A DNA stretch of 64,000 bases, taken from Paracoccus kondratievae. GTDB taxonomy: Bacteria; Pseudomonadota; Alphaproteobacteria; Rhodobacterales; Rhodobacteraceae. The notes beneath the pieces are model-generated. The model saw only the letters and a list, made by a program, of their open reading frames with translations, ran no database searches and was not told the DNA's origin. The position numbers were made by a program, and so were the translations under genes. Position 1 is the stretch's first letter, and each line of letters begins with the position of its first letter. Of the stretch, positions 1 to 7,867 are shown in pieces. The stretch spans positions 186,001-250,000 of the forward strand of contig NZ_CP045074.1 of assembly GCF_009301415.1 (NCBI RefSeq). Reading direction: 5' to 3'.

Positions 1-413
1 CATGGCCCGAGGTGATCGGCGCGCTTGAACAAGGCGCCATCGACGGGCAGGAAAACCCGCTGTCGGTGATCGTATCGGCCAAGCTTGACGAGGTGCAGAA
101 GTTCCTGACCCTCGACGGCCATGTCTATTCCTCGACGATCATCCTTGTTTCGCCTTCGCTGTGGAACGGGCTGGACGACACGCAGAAAGCCGCCTTTGAC
201 AAGGCCGCTCGCGATGCGGTGACGGCGATGCGCGCCTATGTGGACGATGTCGATGCCTCGGGCGTCGAGGCGATGAAACAGGCCGGCATGCAGATCAACG
301 AGCTGTCGCCCGAAGAAAAAGCCGCCTTCCGCGACGCGCTGGCCGGGCCTTACAAGCAATATGAGACCCAGTTCGGCAAAGAGCTGATGGACCGCATCCA
401 GGCGGTCGAATAA
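1..413 (+). CDS. dctP: TRAP transporter substrate-binding protein, DctP family (C-terminal part)
   Basis: This is the C-terminal ~137 residues of a periplasmic solute-binding protein of a TRAP (tripartite ATP-independent periplasmic) transporter. The reading frame is open to the first base, so the start lies upstream of the window. The fragment carries the DctP-family signature of a Gly-Ala-Leu-Glu-Gln-Gly-Ala-Ile-Asp-Gly-Gln-Glu-Asn-Pro block near residue 10, followed by the usual helical tail. It is followed after 3 bases by the small permease and then the large permease, so the three form one operon. The substrate cannot be read from this fragment; C4-dicarboxylates and other organic acids are typical for the family. 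Confidence 0.9.
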   Translation, partial: WPEVIGALEQGAIDGQENPLSVIVSAKLDEVQKFLTLDGHVYSSTIILVSPSLWNGLDDTQKAAFDKAARDAVTAMRAYVDDVDASGVEAMKQAGMQINELSPEEKAAFRDALAGPYKQYETQFGKELMDRIQAVE

Positions 414-416
414 CCG

Positions 417-911
417 ATGCGCCGGATCGAACACGCCTTTGTCGCGCTGAACGGTGCCGTTCTGGTTCTTGGACTTGCCGCCATGGCGGGGATCCTTGGC
501 TGGAACGTCGCCGGTCGCTACCTGACCGGCAATTCGCTGACCTGGGCCGATGAGGTCGCGCGTTACTCGATGATCTGGCTGACCTTTCTGGGCTGCGGGC
601 TGGCGCTGCGCCACGGCGCCCACGCCGCCATCACCAATGCGCAGGACGCCCTGCCCGCCAGGGGTCAGCTTGTCCTGCGCGGCGTGATCCTGTTGATCCT
701 GTTCGGCTTTTTCGCCTTCATGGTCTGGGTCGGCATCGACTACATGAACCGGACCTCGATCCAGCGGTCGGCGGCACTGCAGGTGCCGATGAAGTGGATC
801 TATGCCGCAATGCCCGTCGGTTTCCTGCTGATGATCCTGCATCTGGCGCTGGTCGCACCACAATATCTGCGGGCGGGCCTGCAGCAATCTGACGAGGCCC
901 CAGTTGGTTGA
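417..911 (+). CDS. dctQ: TRAP transporter small permease, DctQ family
   Basis: A 164-residue inner-membrane protein with four predicted hydrophobic helices (about residues 10-30, 47-67, 86-110 and 128-150), the size and topology of DctQ subunits. The Trp-Ala-Asp-Glu-Val-Ala-Arg motif after helix 1 is typical of the family. DctQ pairs with the large permease DctM and helps dock the binding protein. The ATG lies 3 bases after the dctP stop, and the end overlaps the dctM start by 8 bases, so translation is probably coupled. Confidence 0.92.
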   Translation: MRRIEHAFVALNGAVLVLGLAAMAGILGWNVAGRYLTGNSLTWADEVARYSMIWLTFLGCGLALRHGAHAAITNAQDALPARGQLVLRGVILLILFGFFAFMVWVGIDYMNRTSIQRSAALQVPMKWIYAAMPVGFLLMILHLALVAPQYLRAGLQQSDEAPVG

Positions 912-2193
912 GATTCTGATTGTCGCATTTCTGATCCTGATGATCATGGGGGTGCCCATCGCCTTTGCGCTGGCCATGGCCGCCTTTGCCGCGGTCGGCC
1001 TTTCAGGCCGCTATCCGCTGGTCGTGGTGGTGAAAGAGATGTTCACCGGTCTTGACAGCTTTCCGCTGCTGGCTGTGCCCTTTTTCATCCTCGCGGCCGA
1101 GATCATGTCCACGGGCGCGATCTCGCGCATGCTGCTGCGTTTTGCCTCGCAATTCGTCGGGCATCTGCGCGGCGGGCTTGGCTATGCCAATATCCTGACC
1201 GGGACGCTGTTTGCCGGGATCTCGGGCTCGGCGCTGGCCTCGGCTGCCGGCCCCGGCGCAATGATGGCACGGATGATGGAGCGCAGCGGCTATTCCAAAG
1301 CCTATGCCGGGGCGCTGACCATCTCGGTCGCGGTCATCGACCCGATCATTCCGCCTTCGATCACCATGATCATCTATGCGCTGCAGGATCGCAATACCTC
1401 GGTCGGCTCGCTGTTCATGGCAGGCATCCTGCCCGGCATCCTGATCGCCGGCCTTTTGGCCGCCGTGAACTGGTGGATCAGCCGCAAACGCAACTATCGC
1501 AGCGGAGAGCCGCGCCCGCCGCTGGGCGATATGCTGCGCAACACCGGTGCTGCGCTGCCCGCGCTTTTGTTGATCGTGCTGATCGTCGGCGGCATTCGCG
1601 GCGGGGTCTTTACCCCGACCGAAGCCTCGGTCGTCGCAGTTTTCTACGCGATCCTGACCAGCGCCTTTATCTATCGCGGCTTTACGCTAAGCGATCTTTG
1701 GGGGGCTTTCCTGCGCTCGGCTATCATGTCGGTCGCGGTGCTGATGATCCTGGCTGCCGCACGTGCCTTTGCCTGGGTGCTGATCATCGAGGGCGTGCCG
1801 CAGGCCATGGCTGACGCGGTCATCGCCATGGACCTGTCACCCATAGCGTTTCTGCTGATGGTGAACCTGCTGCTGCTGGTGTTTGGCATGTTCATGGACC
1901 CGCTGCCCGGGGTGATGATCCTTGTGCCGATTCTTGCGCCCATCGCGCATAACCTTGGCATTGCAGCAGACCATTTCGCCATCATCGTCATCGTCAACCT
2001 GACCTTCGGGCTGATGACGCCGCCGGTCGGAGGGCTGATTTTTGTCGTCGCCTCGGCGACACGGCAAAAACCCTCGGCGCTGATCCGCGAATTGCCGCCG
2101 TTCTTTCTTGCGGCGCTGGCATCATTGCTGATCCTGACCTTTGTGCCTGCGCTTTCAACCTGGCTGCCCCAGATCAGCGGCTTTGCGCGCTAA
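904..2193 (+). CDS. dctM: TRAP transporter large permease, DctM family
   Basis: A 429-residue, highly hydrophobic protein, the normal length for DctM, the sodium- or proton-coupled transport channel of TRAP systems. The family block with Gly-Ser-Ala-Leu-Ala-Ser-Ala-Ala-Gly-Pro-Gly is visible near residues 105-115, and the Asp-Pro-Ile-Ile-Pro-Pro-Ser segment near 145-152. Translation appears to start at a TTG codon that overlaps the end of dctQ by 8 bases; no better ATG exists upstream in frame. It is the last gene of the operon; a 9-bp-stem hairpin follows the stop codon. Confidence 0.93.
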   Translation: MVEILIVAFLILMIMGVPIAFALAMAAFAAVGLSGRYPLVVVVKEMFTGLDSFPLLAVPFFILAAEIMSTGAISRMLLRFASQFVGHLRGGLGYANILTGTLFAGISGSALASAAGPGAMMARMMERSGYSKAYAGALTISVAVIDPIIPPSITMIIYALQDRNTSVGSLFMAGILPGILIAGLLAAVNWWISRKRNYRSGEPRPPLGDMLRNTGAALPALLLIVLIVGGIRGGVFTPTEASVVAVFYAILTSAFIYRGFTLSDLWGAFLRSAIMSVAVLMILAAARAFAWVLIIEGVPQAMADAVIAMDLSPIAFLLMVNLLLLVFGMFMDPLPGVMILVPILAPIAHNLGIAADHFAIIVIVNLTFGLMTPPVGGLIFVVASATRQKPSALIRELPPFFLAALASLLILTFVPALSTWLPQISGFAR

Positions 2194-2200
2194 GATATCG

Positions 2201-2231
2201 CGGCAAGGCGCAGACCTCTGTTGCCTTGCCG
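2201..2231. terminator. Hairpin between convergent genes
   Basis: A perfect 9-bp inverted repeat (CGGCAAGGC at 2201-2209 and GCCTTGCCG at 2223-2231, 13-base loop) fills the 44-base gap between dctM and the convergent DUF454 gene. There is no clear T tract, so its terminator role is inferred from stem strength and position. Confidence 0.55.
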
Positions 2232-2237
2232 AATTCC

Positions 2238-2624
2238 TTATGCCGAAGGGCGGGTAAAGACATAGCCGAGCCCCAGCCCCATCAGCCCGGCCACCGCCAG
2301 TACCAGCGGCCAGCCCGGGTGGCTGAAGAATAAAAACAGCCCAAAACCTGTCAGCGTCCCGATGAGCGCCGCCCATTTGGCCCGCATCGGGATCGCCCCG
2401 CGCTCACGCCAGTCCGAAAGCAGCGGGCCGAATTGCGGATGTGAAAGCAGCCAGCTCTCCAGCCGCTCGGACGAGCGGGCAAAGCAGGCGGCGGCAAGGA
2501 TCAGAAAGGGCACCGTCGGCAGCAGCGGCAGAAATATCCCGACAAAGCCCAGACCGGTAAAGCCAAGGCCAAGCGCAAGAAACAGCGCCCGCATCACGGC
2601 AGAATGGCGCTCAGGCCCGGGCAT
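2238..2624 (-). CDS. DUF454/YbaN-family inner-membrane protein
   Basis: A 128-residue protein with the YbaN/DUF454 layout. An N-terminal hydrophobic helix carries Gly-Leu-Gly-Phe-Val-Gly-Ile-Phe-Leu-Pro-Leu-Leu-Pro-Thr-Val-Pro-Phe (about residues 23-40), followed by an Ala-Cys-Phe-Ala-Arg-Ser-Ser-Glu-Arg motif and two C-terminal membrane helices. The biochemical role of the family is unknown. A GAGG ribosome-binding site 7 bases before the ATG supports the start. It lies 23 bases downstream of the monooxygenase gene and is probably co-transcribed with it. Confidence 0.85.
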   Translation of the reverse strand: MPGPERHSAVMRALFLALGLGFTGLGFVGIFLPLLPTVPFLILAAACFARSSERLESWLLSHPQFGPLLSDWRERGAIPMRAKWAALIGTLTGFGLFLFFSHPGWPLVLAVAGLMGLGLGYVFTRPSA

Positions 2625-2647
2625 GGCCGACCTCGCGCCACCCGGCG

Positions 2648-3865
2648 TCAGTCCACGCCATGGCCTGGCACCTTTTTTACATGTTCGGGCCGGAACCCCA
2701 TGCCGATCAGCCGGCCCATGGCATGGGCAAGCAGCGGAAAGCGGGCGATTGCACGGATAAAGCCCGGCGGGCGCGGCGCGGCCTCGCCCTTTTCGTTACG
2801 CTTGCGACGCATCATGCGCTGCAATCCCTGCGTGGCCTTGGTCGGGAAACGGCGGCGGGCCTCGACCCGGGCCAGATCGGCATCCTGCAACCGCCCCTCG
2901 CGCAAAGGGCGGGCAAGGATATTTGCCGCCGCCACCGCGTCCTGAATGGCAAGGTTGACGCCGAACCCCCCGACCGGCGACATGGCATGTGCCGCATCGC
3001 CGATGCACAACACCCCCGGCGCCCACCAGCGTTTCAGCCGGTCCATGCGGATCGAAAGCAGGTGCACCTGATCCCAGCCCTGTATTTCGTCAAACCGCCC
3101 GGCAGGCAGGGGCGCCAGCGCAGCCAGCGCGGCGCGAAATGCGGGCAGGCCGCGCGCCTTGAGGTCATCGAAACTGCCCTTGCGGATGACATAGCCGCAT
3201 TGCCAGAAATCGCCGCGGTCGATCAGCACCAGCCCTTGCTGCGGGCCGGCATGGCTCATCGCAGGGACCGGATCGTCGGGCAGGCGCGTCAGCCGCAGCC
3301 ACAGCACATCAACCGCTGAGCCAAAGTCCTGAACCTCCAGCCCTGCCTTGGTACGCACTACCGAATGCCGACCGTCCGCACCAATGACCAGCGGCGCGCG
3401 GATCTCGCCTTTCGCGCCGCTTGTGTCCTGCCAGATCACGCCGTGGATGCGCCCGTTTTCGCGTAAAAGGCCGCTGACGCCATGGCCCATACGCAGCGAA
3501 AAACCCGGCAGCTCCTGCGCCTTTTCCGCCAGAAAATTCAGGAAATCCCATTGCGGCATAAAGACGATATAGCGACAGTCGAGCGGCAGGCGGCTGAAAT
3601 CGGCGATGGTGACCTGCTGGCCCGCGATCTCGGCATGCAGGTCGGGCGCCTTTTGATGCGGCAGGCGCAGGAATTCGTCCAGCCAGCCCAGTTCGGCCAT
3701 CAGTTGCAGGGTGGCTGGATGGATGGTGTCGCCGCGAAAATCATGCAGGAAATCGGGATGCCGCTCCAGGACCGTGACGCGGGCACCCGCCCGCGCCAAC
3801 AGCAGCCCCGCCATCATCCCCGCCGGTCCGCCGCCCGCGATCACGCAATCCCGTTCCTCGGCCAT
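2648..3865 (-). CDS. FAD-dependent monooxygenase/oxidoreductase
   Basis: A 405-residue flavoprotein of the PheA/TfdB/UbiH-like class A monooxygenase superfamily. The N-terminal dinucleotide-binding motif Gly-Gly-Gly-Pro-Ala-Gly-Met-Met-Ala-Gly lies at about residues 11-20. The second FAD motif, Gly-Ala-Asp-Gly-Arg-His-Ser, is near residue 160, and the Gly-Asp-Ala-Ala-His-Ala-Met-Ser-Pro motif that binds the FAD phosphates and ribose is near 290. The start was set at the ATG preceded by GGAGG (3872-3876) with normal spacing; a longer frame begins 40 codons upstream but has no comparable signal. The substrate cannot be read; aromatic or quinone-like compounds are usual. Confidence 0.87.
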   Translation of the reverse strand: MAEERDCVIAGGGPAGMMAGLLLARAGARVTVLERHPDFLHDFRGDTIHPATLQLMAELGWLDEFLRLPHQKAPDLHAEIAGQQVTIADFSRLPLDCRYIVFMPQWDFLNFLAEKAQELPGFSLRMGHGVSGLLRENGRIHGVIWQDTSGAKGEIRAPLVIGADGRHSVVRTKAGLEVQDFGSAVDVLWLRLTRLPDDPVPAMSHAGPQQGLVLIDRGDFWQCGYVIRKGSFDDLKARGLPAFRAALAALAPLPAGRFDEIQGWDQVHLLSIRMDRLKRWWAPGVLCIGDAAHAMSPVGGFGVNLAIQDAVAAANILARPLREGRLQDADLARVEARRRFPTKATQGLQRMMRRKRNEKGEAAPRPPGFIRAIARFPLLAHAMGRLIGMGFRPEHVKKVPGHGVD

Positions 3866-4030
3866 GTCAGTCCTCCGATCTTGCTGAGAGCCGCCTGGCA
3901 GGACGCCCCCCGAAAGTGCCGGAGGGGCCAGAGGGGCTGGACGGCCATGCCCGGTGTTGTCACTCACCGCCAGTATAGCCATCACCGCGGCCCTGCCGCG
4001 CTTGGGCCAATTGACGCAGAAAAGGCGCCG

Positions 4031-4711
4031 TCAGCCCGCCACCGGACCGGGGGCATAGACGGCCAGAAAACGTGCGACGCGGCGGCGGATAAAGGCCTCG
4101 ATCTCATCATCGCTCAGCGGAGGCATCATCAAAAGCGCGCGGCGCTGCAAACCGCCCAGCAACAGGTCGACGAATTCGGCCCCCGCCTCAAGGCAGTCGC
4201 TCATTACCAGATCGCCCTGGGCCACGCGGCGCTCAAAATACTCTGCCAAAGCCTTGATCGAGCGGGTGGGACCGGCCTGATAGATCAACCGAGCCAGTTC
4301 GGGGAATTTCTCACCCGCGCCGATCATCATGCGCATCGCGGCCAGCACCTCACGCTGTAGCAGCGTGCCGATCATGCGTCGGGCGATCTGGCACAGCTCA
4401 TGCCCGACATCCTCCGTACCCGATCCGATCTGGCGGATGGTCTGTTGCAGGCGACCGCATTCGGTCGAGACCAGCGCCTGAAACATCGCCTCTTTGCTGT
4501 CGAAATACACATAGAGCGTACCCTTCGACACCCCCGCCGCCTTGGCGATATCCTGTACCGAGGCGGCCTCGAACCCATGCGTCAGGAACATCCGCCGCGC
4601 GCCATCAAGGATCTGGCGGCGTTTGGGATTGTCCTCGGGCTGCATCGTCAGGTCGCAGGGATCACCCTGATCACCCTTGTCAGATGCCGTCTTGCCGCCG
4701 GGTTGGTTCAA
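4031..4711 (-). CDS. TetR-family transcriptional repressor
   Basis: A TetR/AcrR-type regulator of about 226 residues. The N-terminal helix-turn-helix reads Arg-Arg-Gln-Ile-Leu-Asp-Gly-Ala-Arg-Arg-Met-Phe onward, with the recognition region Val-Gln-Asp-Ile-Ala-Lys-Ala-Ala-Gly-Val-Ser-Lys-Gly-Thr and the family Tyr-Val-Tyr-Phe motif. The most convincing start is a TTG at 4711, 5 bases after a perfect AAGGAGG; a GTG at 4732 and an ATG at 4645 are alternatives. The gene is divergent from the efflux pair, and the palindrome in the shared promoter region is its likely operator. It therefore probably represses the pump and itself, with relief by a pump substrate. Confidence 0.9.
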   Translation of the reverse strand: MNQPGGKTASDKGDQGDPCDLTMQPEDNPKRRQILDGARRMFLTHGFEAASVQDIAKAAGVSKGTLYVYFDSKEAMFQALVSTECGRLQQTIRQIGSGTEDVGHELCQIARRMIGTLLQREVLAAMRMMIGAGEKFPELARLIYQAGPTRSIKALAEYFERRVAQGDLVMSDCLEAGAEFVDLLLGGLQRRALLMMPPLSDDEIEAFIRRRVARFLAVYAPGPVAG

Positions 4712-4811
4712 ACCTGCCTCCTTTTCCTGCACGCTGCGGATGTCGTGCGGCAGGATATGCCACCCCGTCAGGAAAAGTCATTCCCTATCCCGCAGGGTCC
4801 CTTAATATGTA

Positions 4812-4836
4812 TATTGACCGAACGGTTCGGTCAATA
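4812..4836. promoter_or_regulatory. TetR operator palindrome overlapping the efflux-operon promoter
   Basis: Two perfect 12-base arms, TATTGACCGAAC and GTTCGGTCAATA, flank a single central G. The left arm holds a TTGACC that can serve as -35 (4814-4819), and TATAAG at 4838-4843 lies 18 bases further on as -10. The symmetrical arm supplies a TTGACC on the other strand towards the tetR gene. The site lies between divergent tetR and pump genes, so bound repressor would block both promoters. Confidence 0.8.
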
Positions 4837-4935
4837 CTATAAGCAGCCTGACCGCGACTCGAATCCCCCCTCCTCCACCGGGGCTGGCTCTTCGATCTGC
4901 TGGCAGCGGTCACTATCGGAAAGGCGCGATATACC

Positions 4936-6165
4936 ATGGCTTCGACGCACGAAGATTCGTCTGCGGCAACCGGCCCCTCGCCCGGGGCACAGCCGGCGGC
5001 GAAAAAACCCGGCAAGGCCAAACGCATCCTTGGCGCGCTGGCGCTTATCCTGCTGGCGGTGGTCGCTTACGAGGGCTGGCAATGGTTCACCTCTGGCCGC
5101 TTTCACGAAAAAACCGACGACGCCTATCTGCAAGCCGATCTGGTGACGCTGCAGGCGCGCGAAAGTGGCTATATCGCCGAGATCCTTGTCGCGGCCAACG
5201 CGCCCGTCCGCAAGGGTGAGGTCATCGCCCGCATCGACCCCGAGGATTATGAACTGGCGCTGGAAAGCAGCCGCAACGGCCTGGCCGTCGCCGAAAGCAA
5301 CGTGCGTCAGCTTGAGGCGCAGATCACCGCCGGAGAGGCCGCAATCCGCCAGGCCCACGCCGCAGTGACCGCCGCCGAGGCAACCAGCGACGGTGCACAA
5401 CGGGCCTATCGCCGGGCGCGCGAGCTAAAGACCACTTCCGCCGGCACGCAGGCCGCATTGGATGCAGCCGAGGCGAATGCGAAATCCTCGGCCGCGCAGG
5501 TTGAAAGCGCACGCGGCGCGCTGGCCCAGGCCGAGGCCGAGCTGGTGTTGTTCAAGGCCCGGCTGGACACCGCCCGGCTTGAGGTACAATCGGCCCGCAC
5601 GGATCTGAGCAAGGCACAGCGCGATCTGGACTTTACACAGATCCGCGCCCCTTTTGATGGCATCCTGACCGAACGGCGGGTCGAGGTCGGCTCATACGTC
5701 GGCCCGGGCAGCCCGATCGGGACGCTGGTGCCGGTGCAGGAGGTCTATGTGGATGCCAATTTCAAGGAAACCCAGATCGCCGATATCCATCCCGGCGCCA
5801 AGGTTTCGATCCGCGTCGACGCCTGGCCCAAAGAGGTTCTGCATGGCACGGTGGACAGCCTTGCCGCCGGTACGGGACAGGTGTTCAGCATATTGCCCTC
5901 GTCGAATGCCACGGGCAATTTCACCAAGGTCGTGCAGCGCGTTCCGGTGCGGATCCAGATCGACGCACAGGACCGCGCTCGCCTGCCCCTGCGCCCCGGC
6001 TTGTCGGTCATTGCCGAGATCGACACCCGCACCGGTGCCAGTCAGCAGCTGATGCCGCCCACGACCACGCCCGAAGAAGCCGCTCCGGATATCGCCGCCA
6101 CCTCTGCCGCGCCCGAAGCTGCGGCCAAGGACGCCGCCCTGCCCGACAGCCACAACAGGGGCTAG
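4936..6165 (+). CDS. HlyD/EmrA-family membrane-fusion protein
   Basis: A 409-residue periplasmic adaptor of a multidrug efflux pump. A single membrane anchor lies at about residues 30-50, followed by the Thr-Asp-Asp-Ala-Tyr-Leu motif characteristic of EmrA proteins. Two biotinyl-lipoyl-like halves (near residues 68-100 and 235-260) bracket an Ala/Glu-rich coiled-coil hairpin (about 105-230). The Ile-Arg-Ala-Pro-Phe-Asp-Gly motif that closes the hairpin is present near 236. The C-terminal 45 residues are low-complexity Ala/Pro/Thr. It lies 3 bases upstream of the DHA2 transporter and joins it to an outer-membrane TolC-type channel, which is not encoded here. Confidence 0.92.
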   Translation: MASTHEDSSAATGPSPGAQPAAKKPGKAKRILGALALILLAVVAYEGWQWFTSGRFHEKTDDAYLQADLVTLQARESGYIAEILVAANAPVRKGEVIARIDPEDYELALESSRNGLAVAESNVRQLEAQITAGEAAIRQAHAAVTAAEATSDGAQRAYRRARELKTTSAGTQAALDAAEANAKSSAAQVESARGALAQAEAELVLFKARLDTARLEVQSARTDLSKAQRDLDFTQIRAPFDGILTERRVEVGSYVGPGSPIGTLVPVQEVYVDANFKETQIADIHPGAKVSIRVDAWPKEVLHGTVDSLAAGTGQVFSILPSSNATGNFTKVVQRVPVRIQIDAQDRARLPLRPGLSVIAEIDTRTGASQQLMPPTTTPEEAAPDIAATSAAPEAAAKDAALPDSHNRG

Positions 6166-6168
6166 ACC

Positions 6169-7773
6169 ATGGCTGCCAACGGCACCGCCGAAGTGACCGC
6201 CGCGCCCGTCGTAATGACTGCCGCGGTGGATGAGGACCGGATCGACCCACGCCGCCTCATCACCTTTCTGCTGATGGTGCTGGGCATGTTCATGGCGATT
6301 CTGGACATCCAGATCGTCTCGGCCTCGCTCTCTGAAATTCAGGCCGGGCTTGCGGCATCAAGCGATGAGATCCCGTGGATCCAGACCTCGTATCTGATCG
6401 CCGAGGTCATCATGATTCCGCTGTCAGGCTATCTGTCGCGGATGCTGTCGACGCGCTGGCTGTTCACCATCTCGGCGGGCGGCTTTACATTGATGAGCCT
6501 GATGTGCGGCCTGTCAAACTCGATGACCGAGATGATCATCTGGCGCGCGCTTCAGGGTTTCATCGGCGGGGCAATGATCCCCACGGTCTTTGCCTGCGCC
6601 TTCACGATCTTTCCGCGATCAAAGATGCATATCGTCTCACCCATGATCGGGCTGGTGGCGACGCTAGCCCCAACGATCGGGCCGACGCTTGGCGGCTATC
6701 TGACGGAATACCTTAGCTGGCACTGGTTGTTTTTCATCAACGTCATTCCCGGCATCATCGTCACCAGCGCGGCTTTTCTGATGATCGACTTTGACAAGCC
6801 GGACATGAGCCTGCTGCGCCGCTTTGACTGGTGGGGTTTTCTGGGCCTTGCGCTGTTTCTTGGCGCAATGGAATATGTGCTGGAAGAAGGCGCGGCAGAC
6901 GACTGGTTCGCCGACGAACTCATCGTCGCCATGACCGCAGTGATGGCGGTTGGCGGTTTTCTTTTCTTCTGGCGCGCATTCACGGCCCAAGAACCTATCG
7001 TGCGGCTCGACGCCTTTGCCGACCGCAACTTTGCCATGGGCTCGCTGTTTTCCTTTGGCCTTGGGATCGGGCTTTATGGGCTGATCTATATCTTTCCGCT
7101 CTATCTGTCGGGGGTACGCGGCTATAATTCGCTACAGATCGGCGAAGCGATGATGGTGTCGGGCGTGTCGATGTTTCTGACCGCCCCTATCGCCGGACGG
7201 CTGTCGCAAAGCGTCGACCCCCGGCTGATGATGGGTATCGGGTTCGGGATCTTTGCCTTTAGCTGCTGGATGATGACCGGGCTGACCGAGGATTGGGACT
7301 ATTGGGAAATCTTCCTGCCTCAGATCCTGCGCGGTGTCTCGCTGATGCTCTGCATGGTGCCGGTATCGAACATCGCACTGGGGATGCTGCCACCTGAAAA
7401 AGTCAAGAACGCCTCGGGCCTGTTCAACCTGACGCGCAACCTTGGCGGCGCGGTCGGGCTGGCGCTTATCAACACCGTGCTGCGCAACCGCGAGGATCTG
7501 CATTATGCCCGCATCGCCGAAAGCGTCAGCGGCACCAACCATGCCGCGCAAGAGACGATGCGGATGCTGGAACAGGTTTATTCCAGCCTTAGCGAGGCAG
7601 CCGATACCGCGGCGCTGGCGACACTGACCCAGATGGCGCGTCTGCAATCAATGCTTATGTCGCTGGCCGATATCTTTGTGCTGCTGACCGCTCTTTTCGC
7701 CTCTCTCGCGCTGCTTTTGATATTTGTCGAACGCCCCGCGTCCGGCGGCGGCGGTGGCGGCGGCGGGCATTAG
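6169..7773 (+). CDS. DHA2-family MFS multidrug transporter (EmrB/QacA type)
   Basis: A 534-residue, 14-helix major facilitator of the drug:proton antiporter-2 family. The first helix carries Leu-Asp-Ile-Gln-Ile-Val-Ser-Ala-Ser-Leu (about residues 45-54), matching the DHA2 motif in which the Asp is conserved. Motif C, with Gly-Pro-Thr-Leu-Gly-Gly-Tyr, lies near residue 170. Together with the adaptor it would export hydrophobic or toxic compounds under TetR control. The C-terminus ends in eight glycines and a histidine, encoded by a GGC/GGT run at 7746-7770; this tail is unusual and may be length-variable. Confidence 0.93.
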   Translation: MAANGTAEVTAAPVVMTAAVDEDRIDPRRLITFLLMVLGMFMAILDIQIVSASLSEIQAGLAASSDEIPWIQTSYLIAEVIMIPLSGYLSRMLSTRWLFTISAGGFTLMSLMCGLSNSMTEMIIWRALQGFIGGAMIPTVFACAFTIFPRSKMHIVSPMIGLVATLAPTIGPTLGGYLTEYLSWHWLFFINVIPGIIVTSAAFLMIDFDKPDMSLLRRFDWWGFLGLALFLGAMEYVLEEGAADDWFADELIVAMTAVMAVGGFLFFWRAFTAQEPIVRLDAFADRNFAMGSLFSFGLGIGLYGLIYIFPLYLSGVRGYNSLQIGEAMMVSGVSMFLTAPIAGRLSQSVDPRLMMGIGFGIFAFSCWMMTGLTEDWDYWEIFLPQILRGVSLMLCMVPVSNIALGMLPPEKVKNASGLFNLTRNLGGAVGLALINTVLRNREDLHYARIAESVSGTNHAAQETMRMLEQVYSSLSEAADTAALATLTQMARLQSMLMSLADIFVLLTALFASLALLLIFVERPASGGGGGGGGH

Positions 7774-7867
7774 ACCGACCACATTGCCCTGCCCTCACGG
7801 GAATGATGCTATGGCCCGGTCGTGGGCCCCACACCCCCGATTCGACCCCGCGCGACAGGAGGAGAGC

